A stretch of DNA of 64,000 nucleotides from Hanleya hanleyi (GCA_036873755.1 JAVTVY010020542.1:1-64000); one strand, 5' to 3'; shown: positions 47,970 to 58,439, counted from the first letter of the stretch. The notes: generated from the letters alone by a model not told the origin. Numbers and translations: made by a program.

Positions 47970-48305
47970 CTATTGTACAGGTAACTTCGCATCTTCGCAT
48001 CGTAACTTCGCATCGTAACTTCGCATCGTATCTTCGCATCGTAACTTCGCATCGTAACTTCTCATCTTCGCGCTTCGCATCGTAACTTCGCGCTTCGCGT
48101 CTTCGCATCGTATCTTCGCATCGCATCTTCGCATCGTACCTTCGCGCATCGCATCGTACATGTATCTTCGCCTTTTTTCATCTTCGCATCTCAGCATCGT
48201 AACTTCGCGCATCGCATCGTAACTTTGCATCTTCGCCTTTTTTCATCTTCGCATCGTAACTTCGCGCTTCGCATCGTATCTTCACATCTTCGCATCGTAA
48301 CTTCG
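47970..48305. repeat. Minisatellite of CTTCGCATCGTAA units
   Basis: Irregular concatenation of 13-bp CTTCGCATCGTAA, shorter CTTCGCATC and CTTCGCGCTTCGCATC variants. The minus-strand frames (47863-48126, 47970-48230) translate it as repeating MRSYDAK/CED motifs and are not genes. Confidence 0.9.
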
Positions 48306-48359
48306 CCTTTTGGATTTCATGTTCTAATGCCAAACCCACGATGGCCCTTCTCGGCCATC

Positions 48360-48847
48360 ATAGATTAAGACTATAAGGAACTGTTTCTCGAATTCTGATA
48401 GTCACCAGAGGTCACGAAAATTATGTAAGTCTGGTAAAACATCTCTTGGATGCACATCGTAGATCTGTTCAGAGATCATGTACAGGGCAATTTATATAGT
48501 CATTGTCCGAAGTTAACAAAACATCACATTGACCTAGATTCTCATGTGAAGATGAACGTAAGCCTTGGAGCTCAAGTTTGATTGTGTCAATATATGAAAT
48601 CTCTATGAGGGTAGGAACAAAGAAATGAGAACCTGGAATCTGTTGTCCCAGCAGATAATGAGAGGCTCAAATGGCTAAAAGATGACTTTCTGAAGTATTT
48701 TGAAGATTGGAGAATAAGTGTGGAAAACCGGGTCGCAAATCTCCGCCAGGGAGAAATGAGTCCCATGTCGCTGAGTCACCAGCCACTGCTTGGTTTGAAG
48801 ATAACTGTTACTTCAATCACTGAATTAATACCATTTCTTCTGTCTAA
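48360..48847 (+). pseudogene. P-element transposase, copy 2 (upstream half)
   Basis: Close copy of 44500-45015: the remnant of HIVDLFRDH...PKLTKHHI, then WRISVENRVANLRQGEMSPM and SITELIPFLLSK. Compared with copy 1 it has a deletion removing the VSETVRFIRHVDQ region and retains 'AAGATAACTGTTACT', which copy 1 lost. The frame is cut after codon TCT-AA by Harbinger at 48848 and resumes at 52628. Confidence 0.85.
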
Positions 48848-49116
48848 AGGCCTGTTTATACTGAGCGCGAACGCGACCGCGAACGTGGCGATCGCATTTG
48901 ATTGATGTACTGCTATTTGAGTGAAGTCGTTCATACTAACGGCGAACGCGAACGCGACCGAATTTTAATTCGCGCGGAAATCCGTGGACATTGCCTCCAG
49001 AGCGAATTTTTAGAAACATTTCGCGCGAACGATTGGCATTACCCAATCAGAGTGCGAGGATAAAAGGCATACATATGACCTGCCTGTGCCATGTCACTCG
49101 TTGTCACGGCTTCGTC

Positions 49117-51260
49117 ATGGCAGGCGAGAAGACAGAAGAGCTCATTCTGCAAATCGAGAGAGAGAGAGAATTAAGGTTTAACGTCGCATTCAGCAATATT
49201 TCAGCTTTCTGCAAATCGAGAAGCATACCATTCTTTATGATAAAATTCGCAGGGATTTCAAAGATATTGAAAAGAGGAAAGTAATATGGAAACAAAAAGC
49301 AGAATCTAATGGCTTGACTGGTCAGTATACCGTATGATTTACCCATGATAGAAAATAAACAATGTAGGTATAGGCCTATGTCATTCAATGTTGATTGCCA
49401 TGAATGTCGATATTCAATGATGTCCGAGTAAGGCCAATGCCCGTGATGACTGGAAAAGACACGTTGTAAGTAATATGATTTATCGTTCTGTCTCTCTGTC
49501 TATGCATGTGTATTGCGCAATGTCCACACGTTATAGGAGACCCAAATAGCTGTACCAAAGCATGCATTGTTCTGCCATGCAACTGCTCCTGCAGGTGAGA
49601 AAGAAATCTTTCAGCGAATCTCGGATGTCTATAGCGTCGTTTCGGGGGCGATGTCCTCCTCCTCTGATATGTTTCAAAATACCGTCATGGATGTCCTCGT
49701 GTGGGATGTTGAGGTCATCATCAGGCATATTCGCATTAGGCCTATCAGTTGCACTTTCAGTTTGTAGCATATTGTGTAGGACGATTGTAGCTTGGACCAC
49801 TGATCCCACGTTTTCAGGTGAAAGAGGTATCTTTCTGTGATACACTCTCCACCTGTTTACTAGTATGTCAAAGGCATTCTCTGATATTCTGCGAGCTCTA
49901 GACCGTCTGTAATCAAAGACACTTTTAGCATCATCTAAGTCAGTACCAGGTATGGACGCATGTGATTTCTCTTGAGAGGGAATGCCTCATCTCCTACAAT
50001 TACGAATGGAAAGTGTCCTCTATCTTCGGCGTTCGGCAAGGGCTGGTCATCTGGAATCTGTAGTGTATCATTCTCCATCTTCCGCATTAGTGCACTTCTT
50101 CTGAAGATGCCAGCGTCGTTATTAGAGCCATATGGCCCAATGTCAACTATAGTGAAGCAATACTTCTAATCTACTAGTGCTAGTAAAACAATCGAGAACG
50201 TTTTCTTGTAATTGAAGAACTGCGATCCCGAGTTTGGTGGAGCTTGGATGAGTACGTGCTTCCCATCTGAAGCGCCCACGTAGTTTGAAAAGTTCCATCG
50301 AATGAAATATCCTTGGGATATTTCGAGCCATTGTGCTTTCGCTGGTGCAGGAAGATGATATGGTTGTAGACGTGTCCAAATTGCCCCGCATACCTCACGA
50401 ATTATGTATGATACTGTAGTAATCCCTATGCGATAACTGAAGCTTATGGTCTTGTATGAATCACCAGTAGATAGAAATCTGGAATAAAAAACACAAGTAT
50501 TTATTCCCTTTTTCAGTACAAGAAGTGGAGAATCGGTGGAAAAATGTGCGGGATGGGCTGTCCAAGTATCATCGAAAATTCAAAACAAAGAGTGGTGGCG
50601 GCGCCAAAACTATCAAGGAGTACAAGTATGCCAAGGTGCTGGCTTCCCTAACCCCCTTCCTTGCCGATCGACCATAAGTACAGGAAGAAGTTTGTTCACG
50701 TCTAATTACATGTATGCCGTAAAACCCAAATGATAACCTTCATGGTTCATTTCACAATTTCAAATAGTTGATCCAGAATATGTTTTGTGTAAATTAACAA
50801 ATGATTCATAATTGTTATTTCCCATTTCAGAACAACGACCAATTTGGATGAAGGCGATGATGCCAATGTCCAATCTCAGGCAGCAGAAAACGAGGATGAA
50901 CTTAGTGTGACTGACTTCAACCTAGACATGAGTAGCCGGAAACCCCTGAAGAAGCTGCCGAAGGAACATTTATCTCATCATGCAGCACATTTAATAAAAA
51001 GGCTCAAAACGTAAAGGAAAACGTGCTCAAGACGAGGTGGACCAAACCATATGCGAGTATTTCAAGAAAAAGACCTCTCTACCGGCCAAGGTAGTTGAAG
51101 AACCATATGACGTGGATTTATTCCTACAGTCAATGGCTGGCACAATCAGGAAGTTGCGAGCTCGTAAGCGGGCTGAAGTGAAGTTCCAAAATTCATGAGA
51201 TCGTACACAAGGCAGAAATGTCATGCCTGTATCCACCATCTTCACCACGTCAAGGTTCCT
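49117..51260 (+). pseudogene. Harbinger MADF-BESS protein gene (broken)
   Basis: Exon 1 (49117-49320) starts MAGEKTEELILQIE and, past a 62-bp insertion, continues KHTILYDKIRRDFKDIEKRK to the donor G|GTCAGT. Exon 2 opens at 50517 after TTTTTCAG, in matching phase, with QEVENRWKNVRDGLSKYHRK, completing a MADF domain; an in-frame TAA ends it near 50677. A later block (about 50833-51230) encodes an acidic linker and a BESS motif (DVDLFLQSMAGTIRKLRARK), split by frameshifts. MADF-BESS (or Myb-like) proteins accompany Harbinger transposases and bind the element ends. Non-functional as read. Confidence 0.8.
49159..49206 (-). mobile_element. 48-bp retroposon tail in the MADF exon
   Basis: The insert ((GA)n, then ATTAAGGTTTAACGTCGCAT and TCAGCAATATTTCAGCT) is flanked by TTCTGCAAATCGAG twice (49145-49158, 49207-49220). 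Together, insert plus duplication add 62 nt and shift the MADF frame; removing them restores the domain. On the minus strand it is a 5'-truncated 3' end with a (TC)n tail, related to the (ACTC)n-tailed family at 11.4 and 33.4-34.2 kb. Confidence 0.9.
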
Positions 51261-52501
51261 ATTTGTGAGCCAAAGGCGAACCCTTGACCAACTTGCATAG
51301 CAAACCGCGTTCCGCCCACACTCCAGTTACGTGACCTAGAAAAACTGCGCTGATGGTAAAACACGCTTGGGTTTTACTTTGTCTGCTAAACTATTCGCTG
51401 ATACCGAATGTAAAATATTTAATCCAAGCACGCATAACAATAAAATATTAATGAATAGACCAGTGAAATTTTATAGAAATCCGTGCGTTTCAACCCAATT
51501 CAAGTCCTTCAGTGGGAAGGTGAGGTCCGATACACTGACATCGTGGACCGCCTTTAAAGCTTCGGTGTTTTCTACATTTGCCTGGCTTGTTGGATGTTTG
51601 ATGGTAGATGAATGGAGATGAATGGGTTTATTTTCTCTTCAAATAGATTTTGTTTTGAACTAAGTTTCCTTATATTTATTAATGTTCATGGTTGTTGAAA
51701 AGGTGCACGTTCTTCTGCCACTGGGTGTCGCACAAGCTATGGTGTGTTCGAATCTGTTATCACGGTCGCCATGGTTGCGTTGCTTAAGTGATTTGATTGG
51801 TGAATATGTGCAGGATGCCGCTGTGTTTCGTTGATCGCGATACGTTGCCCAAGCGTACCAGGGGCTATATCTACGATAGAGATACCCCTGGTTTTAGCGA
51901 GGATGGTATCCACCAGCAATGACTCAGCCATTATTTCCCCAAACTTGCTCGTCCTATCAATTCGGGCCAAGTTCAGATATGTTCCGCCAACAAATAGCAA
52001 TGTTCGCAACAGGAGTGGCTGAACCTTCTGATAGCGCCTCTTTGGACTCGTCGTCAGGTTTTGCAAGCATACCTTATACTACACTGTAGTGATGGGTTTA
52101 TTTGCCAAGATAAATAACAAAGGAATACAACCGGATTCATATTGTTTGACTTTTTCCTTTAACACAGTACCACAGGAACACAATACTTACCTCAAACAGA
52201 TGGCAAATCTTTCTCTTGGAGTGATTGCCTTCCGCAAGTTTGCGTCCTCTTTCCGAATGTCGTCTTCTATCAGTCGGAGAACGTAGTCGTATTGGCCTTC
52301 TGTCACCCTAAAATACTGAGCAAACTTGTCTGGGTGGAAATGCATTTCCTGCACTAGGTGATGTTATTCATCATATATACTACGTCTCTGGAAGATTTCG
52401 TGTACAGATACACGTCTATATTTTCTCCGTTTCCTTCTCTTCAGAAGACAGTACAACGCCAACATGTTGTCGTCGCTGTCTGATGATGTGTACCCTGACA
52501 T
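49531..52501 (-). pseudogene. PIF/Harbinger DDE transposase (two exons)
   Basis: Exon 1 (52501-52191) starts MSGYTSSDSDDNMLALYCLL and holds MHFHPDKFAQYFRV and ANLRKAITPRERFAICL, ending AG|GTAAGT. Exon 2 (50478-49531) opens after TTATTCCAG with FLSTGDSYKTISFSYRIG and contains GASDGKHVLIQAP (first Asp), DIGPYGSNNDAGIF (second Asp), VGDEAFPL (Glu) and SENAFDILVNRWRVYHRKIP. This is the full DDE_Tnp_4 layout. The introns and phases agree (AG + A = Arg). Damage: a TAA in exon 1 where Tyr is expected, a TAG between the first and second Asp, and a one-base frameshift after GDEAFPLKRNHMRPY. The long intron overlaps the MADF-BESS exons on the other strand. Confidence 0.9.
51261..52190. other. Intron of the Harbinger transposase, unassigned frame
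   Basis: The minus-strand frame 51737-52066 (RRYQKVQPLLLRTLLFVGGT..., DTILAKTRGISIVDIAPGTL) has protein-like composition but no domain I recognise. It lies inside the transposase intron and could be a further element-encoded segment. Nothing else is seen. Confidence 0.3.
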
Positions 52502-52627
52502 GGTCAAATCGTAAATGCGCCAGTTTCATCTGCGCATTTCCGCGCGTATCGCCGCTTTCAGTACGAACGATGATTCGCGCGGAAAGTAGCAGTGGTCGTG
52601 GTCGCGCTCAGTATAAACAGGCCTTAA

Positions 52628-52815
52628 GGGTGTCCCTTTTGTGTTGACTTGTGTTTTCAACCAAGATGCCTTGGAACAGCAGTTTGGGCACTGCCGACAT
52701 CTCGGTGGTTCATTTTTGGTTAAAATGTCACCAATTTGGAGTCCTAAAATGCGAAGATTCAATATATTTTCATAACAATTACTCCGGGTTGAACATACTA
52801 AGCAGTTGGCCAAGT
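52628..52815 (+). pseudogene. P-element transposase, copy 2 (downstream half)
   Basis: Reading TCT-AA (48843-48847) on to G-GGT at 52628 gives ...FLLSK|GVPFVLTCVFNQDALEQ, then FGHCRHLGG. The 'VLT..FNQDALEQxFGxxRxxGG' motif is the conserved C-terminal part of P transposases. The frame then runs SFLVKMSPIWSPKMRRFN to a TAA. The join across Harbinger is exact once one TAA copy is removed. Confidence 0.9.
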
Positions 52816-52899
52816 TTAACGAACAAACTTTGCGGAGTGAGAAAATACAAAAAAAATGAAATAAAATAAAAAATCCAATAACGTATGTTGGAATAACCT

Positions 52900-53290
52900 C
52901 ACTGTGACGTCATAATTACTCAAGCCAGGTGACGTTTGATTATATTTCGTCAAATAGATATTGGCATATCGTGTTTTGAATTTCAGTTTGCTTAACTCAA
53001 AACTAAAGAAAATATAAGGCTCAATCGTACCCACCCCCATTTTGGAAATGAAAAAATCGCCCAGAACAAATATCTTCGACCTGGCCTTTACCTCCATTCC
53101 ACTGCCAAACAAGCAGATACCGAAAACACATGAAATAAGCTACCTAAAATAATAGTCTACAAAACTCCCGAGTGGGAGGAAGGATTTCGACTATTGTGTT
53201 TCTTTTAAAATTTTGTGCTAGCAACAAATTAAAAAAAATCCACAACAGTCATACATGTAGTATACATAAACATAGGCTAGTTCCCTGCAA
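52900..53290. other. Stretch with no recognised feature
   Basis: The minus frame 52816-53112 (99 codons) lacks any motif I know. No repeats are evident other than A/T runs. Confidence 0.35.
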
Positions 53291-53299
53291 GACATAGGC

Positions 53300-53735
53300 G
53301 GTCAACAGTTTTCAATGATGCCGAAAAGAAATCATGATGTTCCAATAATATCGAATCCGTATCGCTGATTAGTATTCATAATCAATAGGATTTTCTTTTT
53401 AAAGCCGTTATCTAGCGAACGATGTATCTCAGTCACGTTTTGATTGTACCTGTTCATATGAACACGATGAGAATTTGGGTTCATACGGCTCATAGCCTCG
53501 GGTTAAGCGAAATTAGACACAAGTTACGAAACGTAAGGCCATAACAGCATGGCGGTATAACCTTGATTTATAATCTTCTACAATAATGTTTTGCGACGTT
53601 GAATAAAATCGTCACATTTTTCATAGGTTCTAGCAAATGCTACTAGGCGTGATATGTGTACGCCTTGTACAGGTTCCACTGGAATGTTACTATTAAGAAA
53701 GGGATAGCTTACGATGTCGAAATTGTAATCATCAT
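53300..53735 (-). pseudogene. Penelope-like reverse transcriptase 3' fragment, second copy
   Basis: The complement encodes YNFDIVSYPFLNSNIPVEP, GVHISRLVAFARTYEKCDDF and a truncated LHKTL-like part. The same noncoding 3' region as at 54016-54408 follows (TGTCTAATTTCGCTTAACCC; GCGATACGGATTCGATATT). A degenerate tandem copy of the element at 54.0-55.2 kb. Confidence 0.7.
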
Positions 53736-54408
53736 CAAAACTGCTTATCTTGCCTTGGCTGCTTCACCCTAGAGTGATTTGGGGCATCAGGCTCAGGATC
53801 TTGACGATTGGAATAACCAGCACATTGTAGTCTCTGGGTATTGAAATATCGTCCAAATACTGCCTGGATGATATCCCAGAAGTCAGCTTGATATGAATTG
53901 AGAGTATATGTTGATAAGAGTACAAATGTCACGTCAGGGACTTTTATCACCAGAACTACAAATTTACCACTCCCTTCATCTGTTTTTACTCGCAAAATTC
54001 CAAATTGTTCGGCATTACAAGCGTCTAGTCCGTCATTCATAATTCAGCCGTCGTCCATTAAAGAATATCCGCGTCTATAATACGAAGACCTATTCCATAT
54101 TCCAGTATTAGCACCAAATTCAAAAAGACAGTCATAGTATACATAAACATAGGTTAGTTTCCTGCAAGAGAGAAGCGGTCAACAGTTTTCAATGATGCCG
54201 ACAAGACATCATGATGTTCCAAAAATATAAAATCCGTATCGCTGATCAGTATTCTTAATCCATAATAATCGTTGTAAAGTCGTCATGCAGAGAATGATGT
54301 ATCTCAGTCACGCTTCGATTGTGACTGTTCATATGAGCACCACAAGGATCTTGAAGTACATGGGTTCATACGGCCCCTAGCTCCGGATTAAGCGGAATTA
54401 GACACAAG
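53736..54408 (-). mobile_element. Penelope-like 3' region
   Basis: It follows the reverse-transcriptase stop. Its 54016-54408 part is homologous to 43730-44130. The minus frame 53735-54040 (MNDGLDACNAEQFGILRVKT...) continues past that homology and has no recognised domain. Confidence 0.55.
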
Positions 54409-55164
54409 TCACGAAACGTAGCGCCATAGATCTTGCACGCTACGTTCGTATTTTGCTATCAGCATGCGATATGTATCGCCAAATTTGAGAAACTTTGATG
54501 AGGCGATTGGTGGAATAGCCCTGTTTTATGAGTTTCTGCAACAATGTTTTGTGAAGTTGATTAAAATCGTCACATTTAACAGAGCATCTAGCAAATGCTA
54601 CTAGGCGAGATATGTATACGCCATATGCAGGTCCCTCTGGAATATTACTCTCCAGAAAGGGATAGTTTACGATGTCGAAATTGTAGTAATCTCTTTTGTC
54701 ATAAAGTCGACAAGAGAGAATGCCCGCTTCGTTTTTATAGAGATATAGATATAAATATGATGTGCCTGTCTATCTGTAGTTTCCTTCAAATCCAGTGAAG
54801 GTGGATATATATCCTTCACTGCGTCATTTATATAGCGATTTTCCACAGCGAGAAGATCGTCTATATAGTCTTTGGTGAAAGAGAAGGAACGGACTTTGAA
54901 TGGATCGGTTTTTGAAAGCGCCTGCATGTAGTCATATTCATAAGAGAACAGATACATGTCAGCCAGCAGGGGTGCACAATTAGTACCCATTGGAATACCT
55001 ATATGCTGCTGATATATTGAGTTGCCAAATTTCGTATAGATATTTTTAATGAGAAAACCTGTATTACTTGCAAGGAAACTGAAATATGCATCGTCCTGAG
55101 CACTTGTAATTTTCATATGACGGAAAATATATGTGTTTTTGTTCTTATCAAGCCATTGATGCAA
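54409..55164 (-). pseudogene. Penelope-like reverse transcriptase (5'-truncated)
   Basis: In order: DDAYFSFLASNTGFLIKNIY; QHIGIPMGTNCAPLLADMYL (the motif around 'PMGT...P..A'); FTKDYIDDLLAV (catalytic YIDD); IYPPSLDLKETTD. After a frameshift near 54715 come RLYDKRDYYNFDIVNYPFLE, SNIPEGPAYGVYISRLVAFA and LHKTLLQKLIKQGYSTNRL, ending WRYVS and stop at 54409. The set 'YDKRDDFxF.IVNFPFL.SNIP..PAYGVYISQL' is the thumb of Penelope-like elements. No GIY-YIG domain follows the stop, which would suit either decay or a type with an N-terminal endonuclease. Two frameshifts; not functional. Confidence 0.85.
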
Positions 55165-55199
55165 ATATCCATCAAATATAGGTAATTAGTATTAGAAGC

Positions 55200-56280
55200 A
55201 AATAAACAGCAAATATACGTTACTTCATAAGAAGCAAATGATGTTTATCACGCTCGTTTCACAAATCCCATATAAAATTCGCTAACATTTTTTAAATGAG
55301 TGTGATAAAAATTAAAGAAATGACCACGAGTATGGTACTTGATTTCTCACATCGCATTATCTTACCATATAAAAGTCGAATCAGAATGGAAGTTACTAAG
55401 CAAAGATGCGAAGGTGTGATACAGGTTCAATATCATATCGGTGTATCAGCTGTGATGCCCCAAAGGCCGATGATCGATGGGCTTAATGTACAGTAAGGCG
55501 TTATCGTGAAGATGGATGAACTGTAATAACGCAGAGAGATATATCAACTAAGAGATATAATCATCAAACTATAAGAATAGGAGAGACAAAAAGAACGCAG
55601 CTCAAAGATCACAATAACCCATTGATTACTGGTTGATGTGAAAGTAAAAGCTTGTGCCTATTAATAGAAGCAATGATGCATTAGATATTTTGTGATGCGA
55701 GTTATATAAGGCCTAAAGATAAATTGAAATGACCACATGACAGTAATTTGCTCTCGGCCCGATCGAGATCTGTATTAGGTTTCATCCAGCTGACACCTGT
55801 GTACGTCTAAGAATCCTGCAGTTTGTGGCAGAAAGGTAGAACTTTATTTTCGAACTGCAATTAAAATCAGATCGCAGATGTGCGTATGAGAACCTGAGTT
55901 GATATTTTACTTCCTGAAGGAAGTATAGCTGACGTGTGAAGGTTGCATTCCTACCAATCCAAGTATTGTCAGTTAATCGTTTTCATGTTGCTATATCTGG
56001 TGTTACATATTAATTCAACTCAACAGCTGTCTCCATGATTTCCGGTGATGACAGGATGATACATTGATTATCTTGCGATTGGAGGTTTTGAGTGACATCT
56101 TGGCGATATTCTAAGATTTTGCGTGTGCTATTAGCCACAATTGAACAACAACAATTGTACTAATATACGTACGAGAGAGTGGAAGCTGCCAAGAACCGTA
56201 ATCTGGTGTGGAGATAGAATTCTCGACTTGAAATTACGTCTATAATCGAAGAGAGACCGATAGGATATATACTACATAAT
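55200..56280. other. Gene-free stretch
   Basis: AT-rich; short frames only (55296-55496; 56160-56360). No recognisable motif or strong repeat. Confidence 0.4.
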
Positions 56281-56780
56281 CCATAAAGGATATGTGACGT
56301 GTACATACGAAAAACTCCTTTGTGTGTGACGGTAATAAAGTCGATTTTTTTGCATTCCAAAACCTGCCAAATGAGATTTTCTTGAAGTTTACATACTGAA
56401 ATATCCCCTTAAAAAAAAACTGAGATGTTCACTTACATAAAAATGGAGAAATGATTATGCAAAATGTGCTCCCGGGCTTATTTTGGTATTTCTGAGCATT
56501 TTTATGAAGAGTTTTCTCCGGTAGCAAAAATATGACACCTCAAACCAAAACCATTCGTGGTTCTTTCCAATAAACAAACATCCTAATATACTGTGTTTAA
56601 AAATTATTTTGGTTTGAGGTGTCACATTTTTGATATAAGAGAAAATCCTCACTGTAAATCCCTCAAAAATACCAAATCAGGCTGCGGAGCACACTTTGAT
56701 TAATCATATCTCCATTTTTATACAACGGAGCATCGCAATTTTTTCGAGGCTGATATTTCAGTATGTAAACTTTTGGATTG
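56280..56780. mobile_element. Foldback element, copy 2
   Basis: GTTTACATACTGAAATAT (56388) is mirrored by ATATTTCAGTATGTAAAC (56752). AAAATATGACACCTCAAACC is mirrored by GGTTTGAGGTGTCACATTTT, and GTGCTCCCGGGC by GCTGCGGAGCACAC. The axis is near 56580. It shares its head ('ATAAAGGATATGTGACGTGT') and inner motifs with 46690-47190, but the two are well diverged. Confidence 0.7.
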
Positions 56781-56879
56781 AACAAAACAAATCCAGCTTG
56801 ATTACCATCAACACACAAGGGAGTTATTCCCGTATTTTCGCCACATATCCTTTCACAGTGGAATAGAGAAGAACTCATT

Positions 56880-57630
56880 ATAGGAAACTAATGTCCCTTC
56901 AGTAACCCACCGGGTGCTGACCGATCGCCCATTGGATCAATGAATGTTCATCTGATTGGCTACCTAGCAGTTATCAAGCAGTTTTCAAGCGGTTACTGTT
57001 GTGTTACCAACTCAGTGTTTCACACTGGGTTACCCTCTGGTAAAAATACAGTTGCAAATCAGTTACTTTTCAATGAATGACCGGTTACCAAACCATTGCT
57101 GCTTACCTACGTGTTCCAATACCTCTTGATGACTGCACGATACTGGTAGGAAAGGTGCCCTTGCATTATTGTTTGGTTATCAAGTCGGTCATCAATCAGT
57201 GACAGAACATTAACCCATCAGGCTACTGCATTGTTTGTAACCAAGTGTGGACAATTTAGTTGGTAAATGATTACCTATCATTTTCCCATAATTTCACTTT
57301 TGGTATAACGTATTGGCTACCAATGAGTAACAAACCAGTAGCCTTAAGGTCAGAATCGCACGGTACTTTGCAATCAGATATCAGAATATTGTCTTCTAAA
57401 TATTATCACAATGGACACGGTCGATAATGCATTGGTCCACCAAGGGCGCCATTTTACTCCTGGGGCAATATGTCGCCAGCTGGAGGCATATTCGTCCCTA
57501 ATGCACAAACCCCGACGATGACTTGTGATATTCTTTACCAATTTTCTCATATTTTCTCTTCGACTAAACCGTTCAAGATCATCCACCGGCAACACGCGCA
57601 GACAGTGTACTAATTTTTTGCTTAAGGATC
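56880..57630. other. GGTTACC-rich stretch and gene-free flank
   Basis: Several GGTTACC/GGTTACT steps between 56990 and 57120 recall the interior of the MITE at 13392, but no terminal repeats are found. The rest shows nothing. Confidence 0.35.
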
Positions 57631-57631
57631 G

Positions 57632-57690
57632 AGTGAGTAAATATGGTTTAACGTCGCTTTCAACACTATTTCAGTCATATCACGACGTTT
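57632..57690 (-). mobile_element. Retroposon tail, diverged copy
   Basis: CGAGTGAGTAAATATGGTTT, then 'AACGTCGCTTTCAACACTAT' and 'TTCAGTCATATCACGAC': the complement of the (ACTC)n-tailed family. Beyond 57690 the sequence does not match the other copies. Confidence 0.55.
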
Positions 57691-57920
57691 GATTCCTATT
57701 CCGTTTCACACCCGGGAATCCCGCGGGTGCCCCAGTTAGTCGCCTCTTGAGACAAAATCTCTGAGAGGCTGAGGCCGTTTACAAATGAACACCCCGGGAC
57801 TTGCTCTGTTGAAATTGAACAAGCTCAATGATAATAGCTAATAGGTTTATGTCTTTACTTTCATTGTTTCCGCAATATCACGGTAACATTTCGTCGCGAG
57901 TTATCCGTCCGCATAAAGTG

Positions 57921-58430
57921 TAAAGGCCCATTTCCACAGCACGGGGGCCCTCGGTGGCCGAGTGGTCTAAGGCGCTTCGCTGGTGACCGCTAGCCTCACA
58001 CCGCTGAACCGACACGGGTTCGAGCCCAGCTGGTCCATGTGTGAAAGTTTGTCAGTTACTTGCCCAAGGGCGGTGGTTCTCTCCGGGTACTCCGACTTCC
58101 TCCACCAACCAAACTGACTGTCACCATATGAGTGAAACAAACTTGAGTGTGACATTAAGCCAAATTCCCTCCTCCCTCCTCCACAGCACGACATCTACCA
58201 TGTCTGCACGTTATTGGCGCATGTCCATAGCATGCGACTCGACGACGTACTGAGGCAAAAACGCGTTGAAATAGCCCTGGTTCTAATTTTCTCGCGCGTC
58301 AATAATGTCGTTCTGATGTGGCAGTGACATGACGCGAGCTGTGAGTAGTGCACCATTGAATAACATTAGGGTTATTTTGTTCAGATGTGGCTGGCGCTGT
58401 CAAAATGCATGCTGTGGAAATGGGCCTTTA
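57921..58430. mobile_element. MITE hosting a SINE
   Basis: TAAAGGCCCATTTCCACAGC (57921-57940) is the exact reverse complement of GCTGTGGAAATGGGCCTTTA (58411-58430). Without the nested SINE the element is about 260 bp. The boundary is compatible with a TA or TWA target. Noncoding. Confidence 0.8.
57944..58179 (+). mobile_element. tRNA-derived SINE with 11-bp target duplication
   Basis: The head resembles a class II tRNA (Leu/Ser type): box A TGGCCGAGTGG (57955-57965), box B GGTTCGAGCCC (58017-58027). A core with GTGGTTCTCTCCGGGTACTC and TTCCTCCACC follows, widespread in mollusc and other invertebrate SINEs, then 'GTGTGACATTAAGCC' and a (CCCTCCT) tail. Flanked by TCCACAGCACG on both sides (57933-57943, 58180-58190). 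No CCA end and a poor acceptor stem, so not a functional tRNA gene. Confidence 0.9.
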
Positions 58431-58439
58431 ATCGTCTAG

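Larger units (their letters stand above)
48848..52624. mobile_element. Complete PIF/Harbinger element (3.78 kb)
   Basis: The ends AGGCCTGTTTATACTGAGCG and CGCTCAGTATAAACAGGCCT are perfect inverted repeats, flanked by TAA on both sides (48845-48847, 52625-52627). TWA duplications are the hallmark of PIF/Harbinger. Subterminal regions carry GCGAACGCGACCGCG repeats. It contains the two genes expected of the superfamily: a DDE transposase (minus) and a MADF-BESS DNA-binding partner (plus), both with introns and both damaged. It sits inside P-element copy 2. Confidence 0.95.

Noticed and set aside
47863..48230. Minus-strand frames rich in MRSYDAK/CEDTMR repeats
   Set aside because: Translation of the CTTCGCATCGTAA minisatellite.
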